Position numbers and translations under genes: made by a program
NCBI RefSeq assembly: GCF_022414575.1
Contig: NZ_JADWYQ010000007.1
Coordinates: forward strand, 1 to 64,000
Length of the DNA: 64,000 nt
Reading direction: 5' to 3'
Source of the DNA: Streptomyces sp. MUM 178J
GTDB lineage: Bacteria > Actinomycetota > Actinomycetes > Streptomycetales > Streptomycetaceae
The notes under the pieces: model-generated
What the model was told of the DNA's origin: nothing
Databases searched by the model: none
The model's input: the letters and a program-made list of their open reading frames with translations, nothing else
Part shown: piece after piece, positions 47,758-57,546 of the stretch
How positions within the stretch are numbered: the first letter of the stretch is position 1
How the letters are laid out: each line of letters begins with the position of its first letter

Positions 47758-49329
47758 TTACCGGCGGTGCATGGTCTCCAGTGCGGCGGCCAGGACGTGG
47801 GGGTCGTGGTGGCCCTTGTAGACAGCGGGCGGGTGCTTGTCGAGCTTCAGAAGTCGGGCCACGGCCGTCCAGGCGGTGCGTACCGAGTACTCGACGGTGA
47901 ACGCCACGTCGTCCGGTACCTCGGTGAACTGGCCGATGAAGGCGAGGTTGACCGATCCGTCGGGCACGACCTTGGGGCGGTCATCGCGGCGGCGGGCGAG
48001 GAACTGGCTGGTGATGTACGGCATCAGGCAGGGCACGACGGTGGAGGTCTTCCGGACCCGGGCCGCCACAGCCTCGTCGAACGGCAGGTGGTGCAGCGTT
48101 TCTTCGAGGACCTCCCGGCCGGAGCACATCGTCATGGGTTTGGGTGTGTGGTTGCCGGCGCGGCCGGGGTGAAGTGCGTAGCCCCACCAGACGAAGATGC
48201 CTTCGGGCTGGTCGCGGTAGACGGGCTGGCGCGGGGCGACGAGGGTGAGCAGCCAGTTGGAGTCGGTGAAGGTCATCAGGCCGCCTCGGCCGGTCTCGCG
48301 GCCGCTGAACTTCTCCAGTGCGTCGAGGAAGGCGGGATCGCTCGCGGTGACCGTGAACGACTCCCAGAGGGACTCGTTGACGCGTTTGTCGAAGACCGCC
48401 GGGTCGCCGAAGTCGTCGCGTCCTCGGTACATTCGGTGCCAGAGCAGCCAGGCGTTCGAGCGGTGGGGGCGCGGGGACGGTGCGGAGGTGTGCGAGCCGA
48501 GGCTGGAGGCGTCGGTCATGGAGCCGTTGGTGACCAGGACCAGGTCCTCGAGGGCCACCTCGATCTGCTCGTGGCGGCCGCCGCGGGACAGGTAGATCGT
48601 CTCGACCCGCGTACTCCGGCGGTCCGGTGCGAACCCGAGGTCGGTGACGTGGCAGCCGGTGTGGAGGGTGACACCGCGTTCGCGCAGCCAGGCGGTCAGG
48701 GGCCGCACGATGGAGTCGTACTGGTTGTAGCGGGTGCGGTGGATGCGCGACATGGTCGCGAACTCGGGCAGCAGATGGATGAAGCGCCTGAGGTAGCGGC
48801 GGAACTCGATGGCGCTGTGCCAGGGCTGGAAGGCGAACGTGGTGCACCACAGGTACCAGAAGTTCGTGGTGAAGAAGTGCTTGCCGAAGCAGTCCGTGAT
48901 CCGCTTGCCGTCCAGGTGCCCCTCGGGGGTGGCCAGGCAGCGGACCAACTCCAGGCGGTCACGTTCGGAGAAGCCCATCGAGTGCGTGTCGACGATCTTC
49001 CCGTCGCCGTCGACGAGACGTGCGGTGTCGTCCCAGGCGAAGTCCTCGTGTCCGGCCAGGATCTCGTCGGTCACCGACATGGAGGGGTCGTCGAGAGTCG
49101 GGATGCCGGACAGCAGGTCGTAGGTGCAGCGGTACTCGGCCTCGAACATCCGCCCGCCGCGCATGGAGTAGCCGGTGTGAGCCGTGCCGCCCGCGTCCAG
49201 GCTGCCGCCGATGCTTCGCTGCTCCTCGAAGAGGTGGATGTCCGTTCCGTCGAACCCGCCGTCGCGGATCAGGAACGTGGCCGCGGCGAGCGCCGCGATT
49301 CCGCTGCCCACCAGATAAGCCTTCGCCAC
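47758..49329 (-). CDS. ohyA: Oleate hydratase (MCRA family)
   Basis: 523 residues from GTG 49329 after GAGGAG. N-terminal FAD-binding AYLVGSGIAALAAATFLIRD, then EEQRSIGGSLD, then GGRMFEAEYRCTYDLL, all hallmark segments of the myosin-cross-reactive antigen/oleate hydratase family. HFFTTNFWYLWCTTFAFQPW and VEYSVRTAW are also conserved. The enzyme adds water to the cis-9 double bond of oleic acid to give 10-hydroxystearate; FAD is structural. Stand-alone gene between debris and the stress island. Confidence 0.92.
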   Translation of the reverse strand: MAKAYLVGSGIAALAAATFLIRDGGFDGTDIHLFEEQRSIGGSLDAGGTAHTGYSMRGGRMFEAEYRCTYDLLSGIPTLDDPSMSVTDEILAGHEDFAWDDTARLVDGDGKIVDTHSMGFSERDRLELVRCLATPEGHLDGKRITDCFGKHFFTTNFWYLWCTTFAFQPWHSAIEFRRYLRRFIHLLPEFATMSRIHRTRYNQYDSIVRPLTAWLRERGVTLHTGCHVTDLGFAPDRRSTRVETIYLSRGGRHEQIEVALEDLVLVTNGSMTDASSLGSHTSAPSPRPHRSNAWLLWHRMYRGRDDFGDPAVFDKRVNESLWESFTVTASDPAFLDALEKFSGRETGRGGLMTFTDSNWLLTLVAPRQPVYRDQPEGIFVWWGYALHPGRAGNHTPKPMTMCSGREVLEETLHHLPFDEAVAARVRKTSTVVPCLMPYITSQFLARRRDDRPKVVPDGSVNLAFIGQFTEVPDDVAFTVEYSVRTAWTAVARLLKLDKHPPAVYKGHHDPHVLAAALETMHRR

Positions 49330-49529
49330 CACACAACTCCTCGTTCTCGCCCGTTGATCGGGAACCACCGGCATCAGCGTTTCCCGGGCCGGTGAGCGCC
49401 GTCTGTGGGCCGTTGGTCACCTGTGTGGGCCGAAGGGCCCGCGAGGCGGGCTTCCGTGGACGGGCGCGGGCCACCACGCAGACCTGGTCGGTGGACCCTC
49501 TCCGACCGGGCCGGTACGTACCGGGGGTC

Positions 49530-49964
49530 TCACGCCGGGTGGACGTCCGCCGTCCTGCCGTCGCTTTTTGAGGGAAGCGGGGTACCGGTGCCGCCGCGCC
49601 ACGGCGGGGTCGCCGCACGGTGGCCGTTGTGTCCGGAGCGGGCCGCCTTGTCGGTCTGGCGGCGGAGCCGGTCCTGGAGCTGGTCGACGAGTGCGTGGCC
49701 GCTGGCTTCCTCAGCGTGCACGAAAACGTCACGCCGCCCGACGTGCAGGGTGGCCGTGGCCGACCAGGGACGCTCCGCGTGGTGAGCGACCGCCTTCGTG
49801 ATGCGCACCTCGCCGGTGACGGCGGGCAGTCCCGGACGGGCCACGATGGCGTCGATCTTCGTGCGGGCGTACGCCATGGTCTCCTCGTCCACCTCGCCGT
49901 CCGAGCGCAGCAGCACGGTGGGGGTGGTGGCGGGAGCGGTGGTCTGGATGTCGTTGCCGGTCAT
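49530..49964 (-). CDS. HPF/RaiA-like ribosome-associated protein
   Basis: 144 residues from ATG 49964 (MTGNDIQTTAP), preceded by AGAGGAAC. The S30AE-like core runs from about residue 17 to 105: VDEETMAYARTKIDAIVARPG, then VRITKAV and ATLHVGRRDVFVHAE, ending in a basic tail. It lacks the C-terminal dimerisation domain of long HPF, so it is a short variant. Such proteins protect or dimerise idle ribosomes in dormancy, which fits the neighbouring universal stress proteins. The longer frame upstream of this start is a non-coding continuation. Confidence 0.75.
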   Translation of the reverse strand: MTGNDIQTTAPATTPTVLLRSDGEVDEETMAYARTKIDAIVARPGLPAVTGEVRITKAVAHHAERPWSATATLHVGRRDVFVHAEEASGHALVDQLQDRLRRQTDKAARSGHNGHRAATPPWRGGTGTPLPSKSDGRTADVHPA

Positions 49965-50002
49965 GTGGGTTCCTCTTCTGGAGCGCGGGGGGCGTCCGGT
50001 GT

Positions 50003-50095
50003 TCAGGCGGCCTGGCCGGGCAGCCACAGGTCGGGGCCGAAGACCTCGTAGCGGATGGGTTCGGCCAGGACCCCGGCGGCGGACTCTGCGGACAG
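50003..50095 (-). pseudogene. C-terminal protein fragment
   Basis: A 30-codon tail with strong GC3 bias ends in YEVFGPDLWLPGQAA then TGA. No start codon or upstream part is recognisable. It may be the stump of a deleted gene between the HPF-like gene and the stress-protein genes. Confidence 0.3.
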
Positions 50096-50324
50096 CGCGA
50101 AGCCTCCCTGACAGGGCTGATGAAGGGTGCAAGGACCCTTGAGGGGGAGAGCCGCATCCGATGAGGGCGGCTGTCTTGTGTGTATCAGTCACCAGGCCTC
50201 GTTCCGCAGTCGTTTCGCGGTGCTGGGCAAAGAGGGGCCCATCGGCCCCACTGACTCGGGCGCATCGGCCCAACGTGGTGCCGGGAAGGCAGGGCCGAAC
50301 GGCGCCGCAGCGTGGTGCGGCGAT

Positions 50325-50351
50325 GCCGATGGGGCCGATGGGGCCGATGGG
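50325..50351 (+). repeat. 9-bp tandem repeat upstream of universal stress gene
   Basis: Three perfect copies of gccgatggg about 100-125 bp before the start at 50449, in a 484-bp gene-poor gap (49965-50448) that also holds GGGTGCAAGGACCC (50125-50138) and GGGCCCTGCGGTACC (50372-50386). Confidence 0.85.
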
Positions 50352-50448
50352 GGCCGGTCGGCCCCGGACGGGGGCCCTGCGGTACCTGCACCCGCGGCCT
50401 CCCCGCCACCACTCTGGCATCGCAACCCCGACACAGGAGGTGGACAGC

Positions 50449-51360
50449 ATGTCCCGCAACGTCACCGTGGGCCTCGACGGCTCGGCAGAGAGCCGCACGG
50501 CTGCCGAGTGGGCGGCCCGGGAGGCGAAGCTGCGCGGTCTGCCGCTGCGGCTGGTGCACGTCTGGGAGCCCGTTCCGGAGCCCATGGCCCAGTCGCAGGC
50601 CCCGCTGCTCGGCGCCGAGAGGCAGCAGCACTGGAGCGAACGGATTCCGCGCGAGACGGCCGAGGGTCTGCGTCGGCGCCACCCCGGCGTGCGGGTGGAG
50701 ACCGAGCAGGTTCCCGGCAAGCCGATGGACGCGTTGCCCGAGGCGGCGAAGGACACCGAACTGCTGGTCCTCGGCTCGCGTGGGCTGAGCGGGATCGGTG
50801 GGTTCCTCGTCGGGTCCGTGGGCGCGGCCGTGATCGCGCACACCGGCACTCCCGTCGTCCTGGTGCGGGCCGGGGAACAGGCCGCCGACGAGCACGAGAT
50901 GGACCCCGCCGGCATTCCGTCCACCGCCACCCCGTACAAGCCCGTCGTGCTCGGCCTCGACACCGCCCACCCCGACGACACGGTGATCGCCTTCGCCTTC
51001 GAGGCGGCCGCCCTCCGCGATGCCGCACTGCGGGTCGTGCACGGCTGGAACCTCCCGCCCTACGTCGCCTACGGTCGGCCCGCCGACGCCGAGCTCAACG
51101 CCGCACTCGGCCGGCATGAAGCCGCCGCCCTCGCCGGGGTGCTGCGGCCCTGGCGGCAGAAGTACCCGGACGTCGAGGTCGTGGAGGAGTCCCCGTCCGG
51201 AAGCCCTGCCAACCACGTCATCGACGCCTCCCGCGAGGCGTCCCTGGTCGTCGTCGGACGCCGGGTCCGCCGCAGCCCGTTCGGCGTGCACATCGGCCCC
51301 GTCACGCACGCGGTACTGCACCACGCCGACGCCCCCGTCGCCGTCGTCGCGCACGACTGA
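50449..51360 (+). CDS. Universal stress protein, two UspA domains (1)
   Basis: 303 residues from ATG 50449 after ACAGGAGG. Domain 1 (about 1-145) opens VTVGLDGSAES and has the ATP-binding loop GSRGLSGIGGFLVGSVG. Domain 2 (about 165-303) opens VVLGLDTAHPDD, but its loop (GRRVRRSPFGVHIGPV) lacks the Gly spacing needed for ATP. First of two adjacent stress-protein genes (27-bp gap to the next). In Streptomyces such proteins belong to the OsdR hypoxia/dormancy regulon; the regulation here is inferred. Confidence 0.92.
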   Translation: MSRNVTVGLDGSAESRTAAEWAAREAKLRGLPLRLVHVWEPVPEPMAQSQAPLLGAERQQHWSERIPRETAEGLRRRHPGVRVETEQVPGKPMDALPEAAKDTELLVLGSRGLSGIGGFLVGSVGAAVIAHTGTPVVLVRAGEQAADEHEMDPAGIPSTATPYKPVVLGLDTAHPDDTVIAFAFEAAALRDAALRVVHGWNLPPYVAYGRPADAELNAALGRHEAAALAGVLRPWRQKYPDVEVVEESPSGSPANHVIDASREASLVVVGRRVRRSPFGVHIGPVTHAVLHHADAPVAVVAHD

Positions 51361-51387
51361 CAGCGCCTTCGGAAGGAAGTGGAGAAC

Positions 51388-52308
51388 ATGAACACAGCGG
51401 ACGAGAACGCAGTGGCCGAGCGAGCCCCCGGAGGGCCCCTGGTCGTGGGCGTCGACGGTTCCGAGCCGAGCCTGCGCGCCGCCGACTGGGCGTCCGACGA
51501 GGCCGCCCTGCGCGGGGTGCCACTACGGGTGGTGTACGCCTGCCTCTGGGACCGGTACGAGGGCGCCGCGCTCGCCCGGGACATCGGCGAGCCGACCGAA
51601 CTGCCCCTGCCCCAGGACGTGGTGGGCGCCGTCGCCGAGCGGGCACGCGCCCGGCACCCAGGCCTGCGGGTCACCGCCGACGTGGTGTTCGAGGAGCCGG
51701 AGTACGCCCTGGTCCACGCGGCCCGGAACGCCTCCGCGCTGGTCGTGGGCGCCCGCGGTCGCAGCGGCCTTGCCGAGATGCTGCTCGGCTCCGTCAGTCT
51801 GACCGTCGCCGCCCACGCCGACTGCCCGGTGATCGTTTTGCGCGGCAGCCACGACAACCAGGCGACGCCGCCGGTGCACGGACGAGTCGTCGTGGGCGTC
51901 GGCGAGGACGCGAAGGAATCGGCGGCGGTTCGCTTCGCCGCCGAGGAGGCGCGTCGGCGCGGGGTGCCTCTGGAGGCCGTGCGAGCATGGCGCTGCCCCG
52001 CGCACGCGCCCGGCGGCTATCCCCTGATGCTCGGCGAACCCACCCGCCAGTACGAGGAGCGGGCCATCGAGGAACTCGAAGGGGCGCTGCAGGACCTCCC
52101 GGCGGACGTCGAGGTGCGCCGGCGCGCCGTCGAGGGCCATGCCCGCCGGGCGTTGGTGGACGCCTCGCACAGTGCTGACCTCCTGGTCGTCGGCGCCAGT
52201 CGGCGCGAGGGGCACCTCGGGCTCCAGCTCGGCCGTACCGCCCACGCGGTGCTCCACCACTCCGCCTGCGCGGTCGCGATCGTGCCGCACCGGGGGCACG
52301 ACGCCTGA
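51388..52308 (+). CDS. Universal stress protein, two UspA domains (2)
   Basis: 306 residues from ATG 51388. Domain 1: LVVGVDGSEPS and ATP loop GARGRSGLAEMLLGSVS. Domain 2: VVVGVGEDAKES and GASRREGHLGLQLGRTA, the latter degenerate at one Gly. The gene follows the previous stress gene by 27 bp and is probably co-transcribed. Pairs of two-domain Usp genes are common in hypoxia islands of actinobacteria. Confidence 0.92.
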   Translation: MNTADENAVAERAPGGPLVVGVDGSEPSLRAADWASDEAALRGVPLRVVYACLWDRYEGAALARDIGEPTELPLPQDVVGAVAERARARHPGLRVTADVVFEEPEYALVHAARNASALVVGARGRSGLAEMLLGSVSLTVAAHADCPVIVLRGSHDNQATPPVHGRVVVGVGEDAKESAAVRFAAEEARRRGVPLEAVRAWRCPAHAPGGYPLMLGEPTRQYEERAIEELEGALQDLPADVEVRRRAVEGHARRALVDASHSADLLVVGASRREGHLGLQLGRTAHAVLHHSACAVAIVPHRGHDA

Positions 52309-52494
52309 CCGGTGTCTCAGAGGCTCGCCGCGTGATCGGGGACATAGGTCCGCGGATCGCGGCGGGCGCTCGTAGCCGGTTGACGGGTAGTTCTCTGGTA
52401 TGGCCGGGACCGATGGCCCCTCACTCCCTGGCCTCGTGCGACTCAGGATGGAGAAACGCAGAACCGCTGTACCAGGCGAAGGAGGGGCTGGCTG

Positions 52495-52935
52495 ATGTAC
52501 CCCAACGACGGCTTCCACGAACTCGGGCGGCAGGAGTGCCTGCGGCGGCTGGCCAAGGTGCCCGTCGGCCGCATCGTGTACACGCGCCAGGCCCTGCCCG
52601 CCGTGCTGCCGGTGAGCTTCGGCGTGGATGGCGACGGCGCCGTCCTGCTGCGCACATCCGCCGCCTCGGAGCTGGTTTGCGCGATCGATGGCGCGGTGGT
52701 CGCCTTCGAGGCCGACGACGTCGACGCGGTCCGCCACGCCGGCTGGAGCGTCGTCGTCACGGGCACGGCCACGGTGGTGACCGACCCCGCCGAGATCGAA
52801 CGCCTGGCCCGCACCGGGCCGGTCTCCTGGGCGCCCTCACCGCAGGAGGTATTCGTCCGCATCGAGCCCGGACTGGTCACCGGGCGAGAACTCGTCGGCG
52901 GACGCACCCTCTACAGGGTGGACCTCACCGCCTGA
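52495..52935 (+). CDS. FMN split-barrel (PPOX-like) protein
   Basis: 146 residues starting after GAAGGAGG. Fold markers: LAKVPVGRIVYTRQALPAVLPV at the N-terminus, a central VVAFEADDVD and WSVVVTGTATVV, as in the pyridoxamine-5'-phosphate-oxidase-related proteins of the mycobacterial DosR regulon. Likely binds F420 or FMN. The substrate is unknown. Confidence 0.8.
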   Translation: MYPNDGFHELGRQECLRRLAKVPVGRIVYTRQALPAVLPVSFGVDGDGAVLLRTSAASELVCAIDGAVVAFEADDVDAVRHAGWSVVVTGTATVVTDPAEIERLARTGPVSWAPSPQEVFVRIEPGLVTGRELVGGRTLYRVDLTA

Positions 52936-53187
52936 GCATCCGCTCTCCTCCCTCCTGTTCCCTCCCTCCCTCCCTCCCTCCCGGTCGGCGGCCGGCCCGA
53001 CAACACGTGGGCCGTAGGGCGTGTCGACGGGCTCAGTCGGCCCCTGCCCCGGAGGGGCCGTGGATGACGAGCATCTGGCTGTGGAGCAGCCGCGGGATCG
53101 ACGGCACGGTCGCCGACGGCGAACCAGCCCACGGTCCTCGGACTTCACAAGGGCCGGTATCCCGCGAACGGAAAAAGGAGAAGGACC

Positions 53188-54018
53188 ATGACCAACCGTC
53201 ATGTGGCCGTCGGTGTGGACGGCTCGCTGGTCGCCGTACGGGCGCTGGACCGGGCCGCCGAGGAGGCGGCGGGCCGCGGCACTGCGTTGCGCATCGTGTA
53301 CGCCGTGGCCGACCGCGACGAGGCGGGGCCGGTTCTGGCGTCGGCTGCCTCCCGGGTTCAGGGGCGTCATCCCGGTCTGCCGGTGGAGACCAGGGCCGTG
53401 GAGGGCGGCGCCGTGCGGGCACTGGCCTCGGAGAGCGAGGGTGCGGCGCTCACCGTCGTGGGCACCCGGGGGTTCGGCGGTGTCAGCGGCCTGCTGGCGG
53501 GCTCGGTGAGCTGGCGCCTGACCGCGCACACGCACGGTCCGCTGCTGGTCGTCCGCGGGGATCACCCCTTCGGCCAGGGCGGCGAGGTGCTGCTCGGCCT
53601 GGAGAGCGACGCCGATACGGCCGCAGCCGCCTACGCCTTCCAGGAAGCGGCACGACGCGGGACTCGGCTGCGCGTCCTGCACTCGTCGGCGCACCGGCAC
53701 ACCACCCCCGAACTGCCTTCTCCGGTAGCCGCGACGAGCCCCGGCCAGGAGCGCCAGGCCCGAAACGACCGGGCGGAAGAGGCCGTGCCGCGATTCAGCG
53801 TCGCCCGACTGCGGGAGGAGTACCCCGAGGTCGAGGTCGAAAGCCGTACGGTCCGCACGGGACCGGCCCGCGCCTTGCTGGCGGGTACCCGCGAGGCCGA
53901 CGTCGTGGTCATCGGCATGCGCCGGCGCGCCGGCCGGATCGGTCCGCAGATCGGCCCGGTCGGCCATGTCCTGCTGCATCGCTCCCACTGCCCCGTGGTG
54001 CTGGTGCGGACCACTTGA
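53188..54018 (+). CDS. Universal stress protein, two UspA domains (3)
   Basis: 276 residues from ATG 53188 after AAAGGAGAAGGA. Domain 1: VAVGVDGSLVA and ATP loop GTRGFGGVSGLLAGSVS. Domain 2 begins VLLGLESDADT and ends GMRRRAGRIGPQIGPV, with degenerate Gly spacing. It is the most divergent of the four. The 252-bp gap before it has a ctcc-rich pyrimidine tract (about 52940-52980) and the candidate site GGGCCGTAGGGC at 53009. Confidence 0.9.
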   Translation: MTNRHVAVGVDGSLVAVRALDRAAEEAAGRGTALRIVYAVADRDEAGPVLASAASRVQGRHPGLPVETRAVEGGAVRALASESEGAALTVVGTRGFGGVSGLLAGSVSWRLTAHTHGPLLVVRGDHPFGQGGEVLLGLESDADTAAAAYAFQEAARRGTRLRVLHSSAHRHTTPELPSPVAATSPGQERQARNDRAEEAVPRFSVARLREEYPEVEVESRTVRTGPARALLAGTREADVVVIGMRRRAGRIGPQIGPVGHVLLHRSHCPVVLVRTT

Positions 54019-54076
54019 CGCCTGCCGCCGGGCCACGCGCATGGCCCGGTCGGCCCTGTCGGGTGCCCGGCGGGGG

Positions 54077-54223
54077 GACGTCATCGACCGCGTGCCCGAC
54101 CTGGCGGTGCGCGCCGCGGCCGTACGCCAGCGGATGGAGGACGCCCGGCTGCGCCACGGCGAGTGGATCCGCGTCCACGGCGTCGACCTGCCGGAGGTCG
54201 CCGACTGGTCCTGGGACGGCTGA
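54077..54223 (+). pseudogene. Phosphoketolase C-terminal remnant
   Basis: In one frame the last 49 codons before a stop read DVIDRVPDLAVRAA, then a helical stretch, then WIRVHGVDLPEVADWSW. This matches the C-terminus of xylulose-5-P/fructose-6-P phosphoketolase (typically AINRVPRL..., then GVDMPEVxNWKW). The remaining ~750 residues are absent. It begins within 60 bp of the stress-protein stop and has no start codon of its own, so it is a truncated relic. Confidence 0.7.
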
Positions 54224-54379
54224 ACCCGATGCCGCCAGGCCCCGGGCAGCGGGACGTTCGGCCCGCGGCCCGGGGCCTCGCAGCCCCTCCGGCGGGGCGT
54301 GAGTGACGCGGGACATTGAAGGCACAACGAGAAGTCGACCCCATCCTGCGCGTCACAGTCCTCGAAAGGGATGAGCATC

Positions 54380-55003
54380 ATGGCAGTGCACAACCACTCC
54401 CACCGGCACCTGGGACTCCGCTTCCCGTCCCGGCGCCGGGGCGGGACGGCGCCTGCGTCCGGTGAGGTGACGACCGCGGCGGCGACGGCCACCCAGGCGT
54501 ACGCCTTCGCCGGTCTGCGCCTGCTGACCGGGTTCGTCTTCCTGTGGGCGTTTCTGGACAAGACCTTCGGCTTCGGCTATGCCACCCAGTCCGGCAACGG
54601 CTGGATCGACGGCGGCTCACCCACCAAGGGCTTCCTCAGTGGTGTGGCCGTCGGGCCGATGGAGTCCACCTTCCACGACTGGGCCGGGGCCGCCTGGGCC
54701 GACTGGCTGTTCATGCTCGGCCTGCTCGGCATCGGTCTCGCCCTGGTCGCCGGCATCGGCCTGCGGCTCGCGGCGGTCGCCGGCACGCTGATGATGGCGC
54801 TGATGTGGATCGCGGAGTGGCCGCCCGCCCGGCACCTGTCCGACGGGTCGGCCAGCATGTCGACCAACCCGTTCGCCGACTACCACCTCATCTACGCCGT
54901 CGTCCTCATCGCCCTCGCGGCCGCGGGCGCCGGCGCCACCTGGGGCCTGGGCAAGGCATGGGCACGGCTGTCCTTCGTCAGCCGCAACCGCTGGCTCCTG
55001 TGA
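54380..55003 (+). CDS. DoxX-like integral membrane protein
   Basis: 207 residues from ATG 54380, spaced 9 nt from AAAGGG; ATG 54371 is an alternative. Hydrophilic N-terminus, then four hydrophobic helices: FAGLRLLTGFVFLWAFLDK, LFMLGLLGIGLALVAGIG, AVAGTLMMALMWIAEW and IYAVVLIALAAAGAG. The pattern fits the DoxX/DoxD family, quinone-linked membrane proteins. Next to the pyruvate formate-lyase genes it may belong to the redox part of the island. Confidence 0.8.
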   Translation: MAVHNHSHRHLGLRFPSRRRGGTAPASGEVTTAAATATQAYAFAGLRLLTGFVFLWAFLDKTFGFGYATQSGNGWIDGGSPTKGFLSGVAVGPMESTFHDWAGAAWADWLFMLGLLGIGLALVAGIGLRLAAVAGTLMMALMWIAEWPPARHLSDGSASMSTNPFADYHLIYAVVLIALAAAGAGATWGLGKAWARLSFVSRNRWLL

Positions 55004-55137
55004 GGGCCGGACACTCCTCGGACCGGGGCGCCTCTGCCTGCCGGCGGGGGCGCCCCGGTTGCCTGTGCTCCCGCCAGGCGGCGCACAGCGGGCCTTGTAC
55101 CGGGCGAGGCGACGAGAAGCGGGGCCCTGGTCCGGCA

Positions 55138-55151
55138 GGGACCTACGGCCC
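55138..55151. promoter_or_regulatory. Candidate hypoxia-regulator site upstream of pflB
   Basis: GGGACCTACGGCCC, whose reverse complement begins GGGCCGTAGG, the same core as GGGCCGTAGGGC upstream of stress gene 3. About 135 bp before the pflB start. A DevR/OsdR-like box is possible; proof is lacking. Confidence 0.3.
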
Positions 55152-55284
55152 GGCACGAGAGGGGCGGGTGGAGCGTCCCCGGTGCGCCGAGCGGCCCTCC
55201 CCGGGGGTGTCGCGAGCGACGAGCATCGAAGGCGAGCACCAAGAGTGAAGAACTTCCACGGGCAGTGTGAGGGAGAGACCGGCG

Positions 55285-57546
55285 ATGACGGCGACGGCGA
55301 CAGCTGGACCCCGGACGGCGACCGAGCCATGGCGCGGCTTCGCCGGTACGCCCTGGCGGGACCGAGTCGACGTACGCGACTTCATCCAGGCCAACTACAC
55401 GCCCTACGAAGGCGACTCCGCGTTCCTGGCCGGCCCGACCGAGCGCACGCTCGCCGTCTGGGGCAAGATCGCCGCTCTGTTCCCCGAGGAGCGGCGCCGG
55501 GGCATCCTCGACGTCGACACGGGCCTGCCGTCCACCATCACCTCGCACGGGCCGGGCTACATCGACCGTGACCGCGAACTGATCGTCGGCCTGCAGACCG
55601 ACGCCCCGCTCAAGCGTGCGATCATGCCGAACGGCGGCCTGCGGATGGTCGAGAACGGCCTGAAGGCGTACGGCTACGAGCCCGACCCGTTCGTCACCCG
55701 CGTCTTCGGCACCTATCGCACGACGCACAACGACGGTGTCTTCGACGCCTACACCCCCGAGATGCGGGCCGCTCGCAAGGCCGGGATCATCACCGGTCTG
55801 CCGGACGCGTACGGCCGCGGCCGGATCATCGGCGACTACCGGCGCGTCGCGCTCTACGGCACCGACCGGCTGATCCAGGCCAAGCGCGCCGAGCGGGCCC
55901 GGCTGGACACCCAGCCCTCCAGCCCGGACGTCATCCGCGACCGTCAGGAACTGGCCGAACAGATCCGGGCGCTGGGCGAACTCGCGCAGATGGCCGCCTC
56001 GTACGGCTGCGACGTCTCCCGCCCCGCCGCCACCGCGCACGAGGCCGTGCAGTGGCTCTACCTCGGCTTCCTGGCCGCGGTGAAGGAGCAGAACGGCGCC
56101 GCCATGTCGCTCGGCCGCACCTCCACCTTCCTCGACGTCTACCTCCAGCGGGACCTGGACGAGGAGACGATCGACGAGAGTCGCGCCCAGGAGCTGATCG
56201 ACGACTTCGTGATCAAGCTACGGATCGTACGGTTCCTGCGCACCCCCGAATACGACGCGCTCTTCTCCGGCGACCCGACCTGGGTGACGGAGTCCATCGG
56301 CGGCATCGGCACGGACGGCCGCCCGCTGGTCACCCGCACGTCCTTCCGCTTCCTGCAGACCCTCTACAACCTGGGCCCGGCACCCGAGCCCAACCTCACC
56401 GTCCTGTGGTCGCCCGGGCTGCCCGAGGGCTTCAAGCGGTTCTGCGCCCAGGTCTCCATCGACACCAGCGCCATCCAGTACGAGTCCGACGACCTGATGC
56501 GCCCGCGCACCGGCGACGACACCGCGATCGCCTGCTGCGTCTCCGCGATGGCCGTCGGCAGGCAGATGCAGTTCTTCGGCGCCCGCGTCAACCTGGCCAA
56601 GGCCCTGCTGTACGCGATCAACGGCGGCCGGGACGAGATGACCGGCGAGCAGATCGCCCCGGAGGCGCCCGCGCTGACTCGTGACTGCCTGGACTACGAG
56701 CAGCTGCGGGCGGCGTACGACCACATGCTCGACTGGCTGGCGGCCACGTACGTCAACGCGCTCAACGTCATCCACTACATGCACGACAAGTACGCCTACG
56801 AGCGCATCGAGATGGCGCTGCACGACCACCCGGTGCACCGGTTCATGGCCTGCGGCATCGCCGGACTCTCGGTGGCGGCGGACAGTCTCTCGGCCGTCAA
56901 GCACGCGCGCGTGAAGGTCATCCGGGACGCGACCGGCCTGGCCGTCGACTACGAGGTCGAGGGCGAGTACCCGGCGTACGGCAACAACGACGACCGGGCC
57001 GACGCCATCGCAACCGACCTGGTGAAGTCGTTCATGGCGAAGGTGCGCAAGCACCCCACATACCGGGACGCCGAGCACACCCAGTCCGTGCTGACCATCA
57101 CCTCCAACGTGGTCTACGGCAAGCACACCGGCAACACCCCCGACGGCCGGCGTGCCGGAGCGCCCTTCGCGCCGGGAGCGAACCCGATGAACGGCCGTGA
57201 CCGGCACGGGGTGGCCGCCTCGGCCCTCTCGGTGGCCAAGCTGCCCTACGAGCAGGCCCGCGACGGCATCTCACTCACGACGACGATCACACCCGAGGGC
57301 CTCGGCCACGACCCGGCCGAGCGTGCCGCGCACCTGACCGGCATCCTCGACGCCTACATGGCCTCCGGCGGCTTCCACATGAACGTCAACGTCCTGGACC
57401 GCGCGACGCTGGAGGACGCCATGGAACACCCCGAGAAGTACCCGGAGCTGACGATCCGGGTCTCCGGATACGCCGTCAACTTCGTCCGTCTGACGCGCGA
57501 GCAGCAGCTGGACGTGATCAGCCGCACCTTCCACGGATCGTTGTGA
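55285..57546 (+). CDS. pflB: Pyruvate formate-lyase (glycyl radical enzyme)
   Basis: 753 residues from ATG 55285 (GGGAGAG upstream). The active-site pair Cys417-Cys418 sits in IACCVSAM and the radical Gly728 in [13 protein letters not shown]. coli PflB has Cys418-Cys419 and Gly734 in a 760-residue chain, so length and spacing agree. The N-terminal [16 protein letters not shown] is also typical of PflB rather than of diol dehydratase relatives. It splits pyruvate with CoA to acetyl-CoA and formate without NADH, and is inactivated by oxygen. Coupled to its activase by a GTGA overlap. Unusual in a genus regarded as aerobic. Confidence 0.95.
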   Translation: MTATATAGPRTATEPWRGFAGTPWRDRVDVRDFIQANYTPYEGDSAFLAGPTERTLAVWGKIAALFPEERRRGILDVDTGLPSTITSHGPGYIDRDRELIVGLQTDAPLKRAIMPNGGLRMVENGLKAYGYEPDPFVTRVFGTYRTTHNDGVFDAYTPEMRAARKAGIITGLPDAYGRGRIIGDYRRVALYGTDRLIQAKRAERARLDTQPSSPDVIRDRQELAEQIRALGELAQMAASYGCDVSRPAATAHEAVQWLYLGFLAAVKEQNGAAMSLGRTSTFLDVYLQRDLDEETIDESRAQELIDDFVIKLRIVRFLRTPEYDALFSGDPTWVTESIGGIGTDGRPLVTRTSFRFLQTLYNLGPAPEPNLTVLWSPGLPEGFKRFCAQVSIDTSAIQYESDDLMRPRTGDDTAIACCVSAMAVGRQMQFFGARVNLAKALLYAINGGRDEMTGEQIAPEAPALTRDCLDYEQLRAAYDHMLDWLAATYVNALNVIHYMHDKYAYERIEMALHDHPVHRFMACGIAGLSVAADSLSAVKHARVKVIRDATGLAVDYEVEGEYPAYGNNDDRADAIATDLVKSFMAKVRKHPTYRDAEHTQSVLTITSNVVYGKHTGNTPDGRRAGAPFAPGANPMNGRDRHGVAASALSVAKLPYEQARDGISLTTTITPEGLGHDPAERAAHLTGILDAYMASGGFHMNVNVLDRATLEDAMEHPEKYPELTIRVSGYAVNFVRLTREQQLDVISRTFHGSL

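Noticed and set aside
49965..50981. 483-residue extension of the HPF-like frame
   Set aside because: The part upstream of 49964 has shadow composition and overlaps the clear universal stress gene; a good ribosome-binding site precedes ATG 49964.
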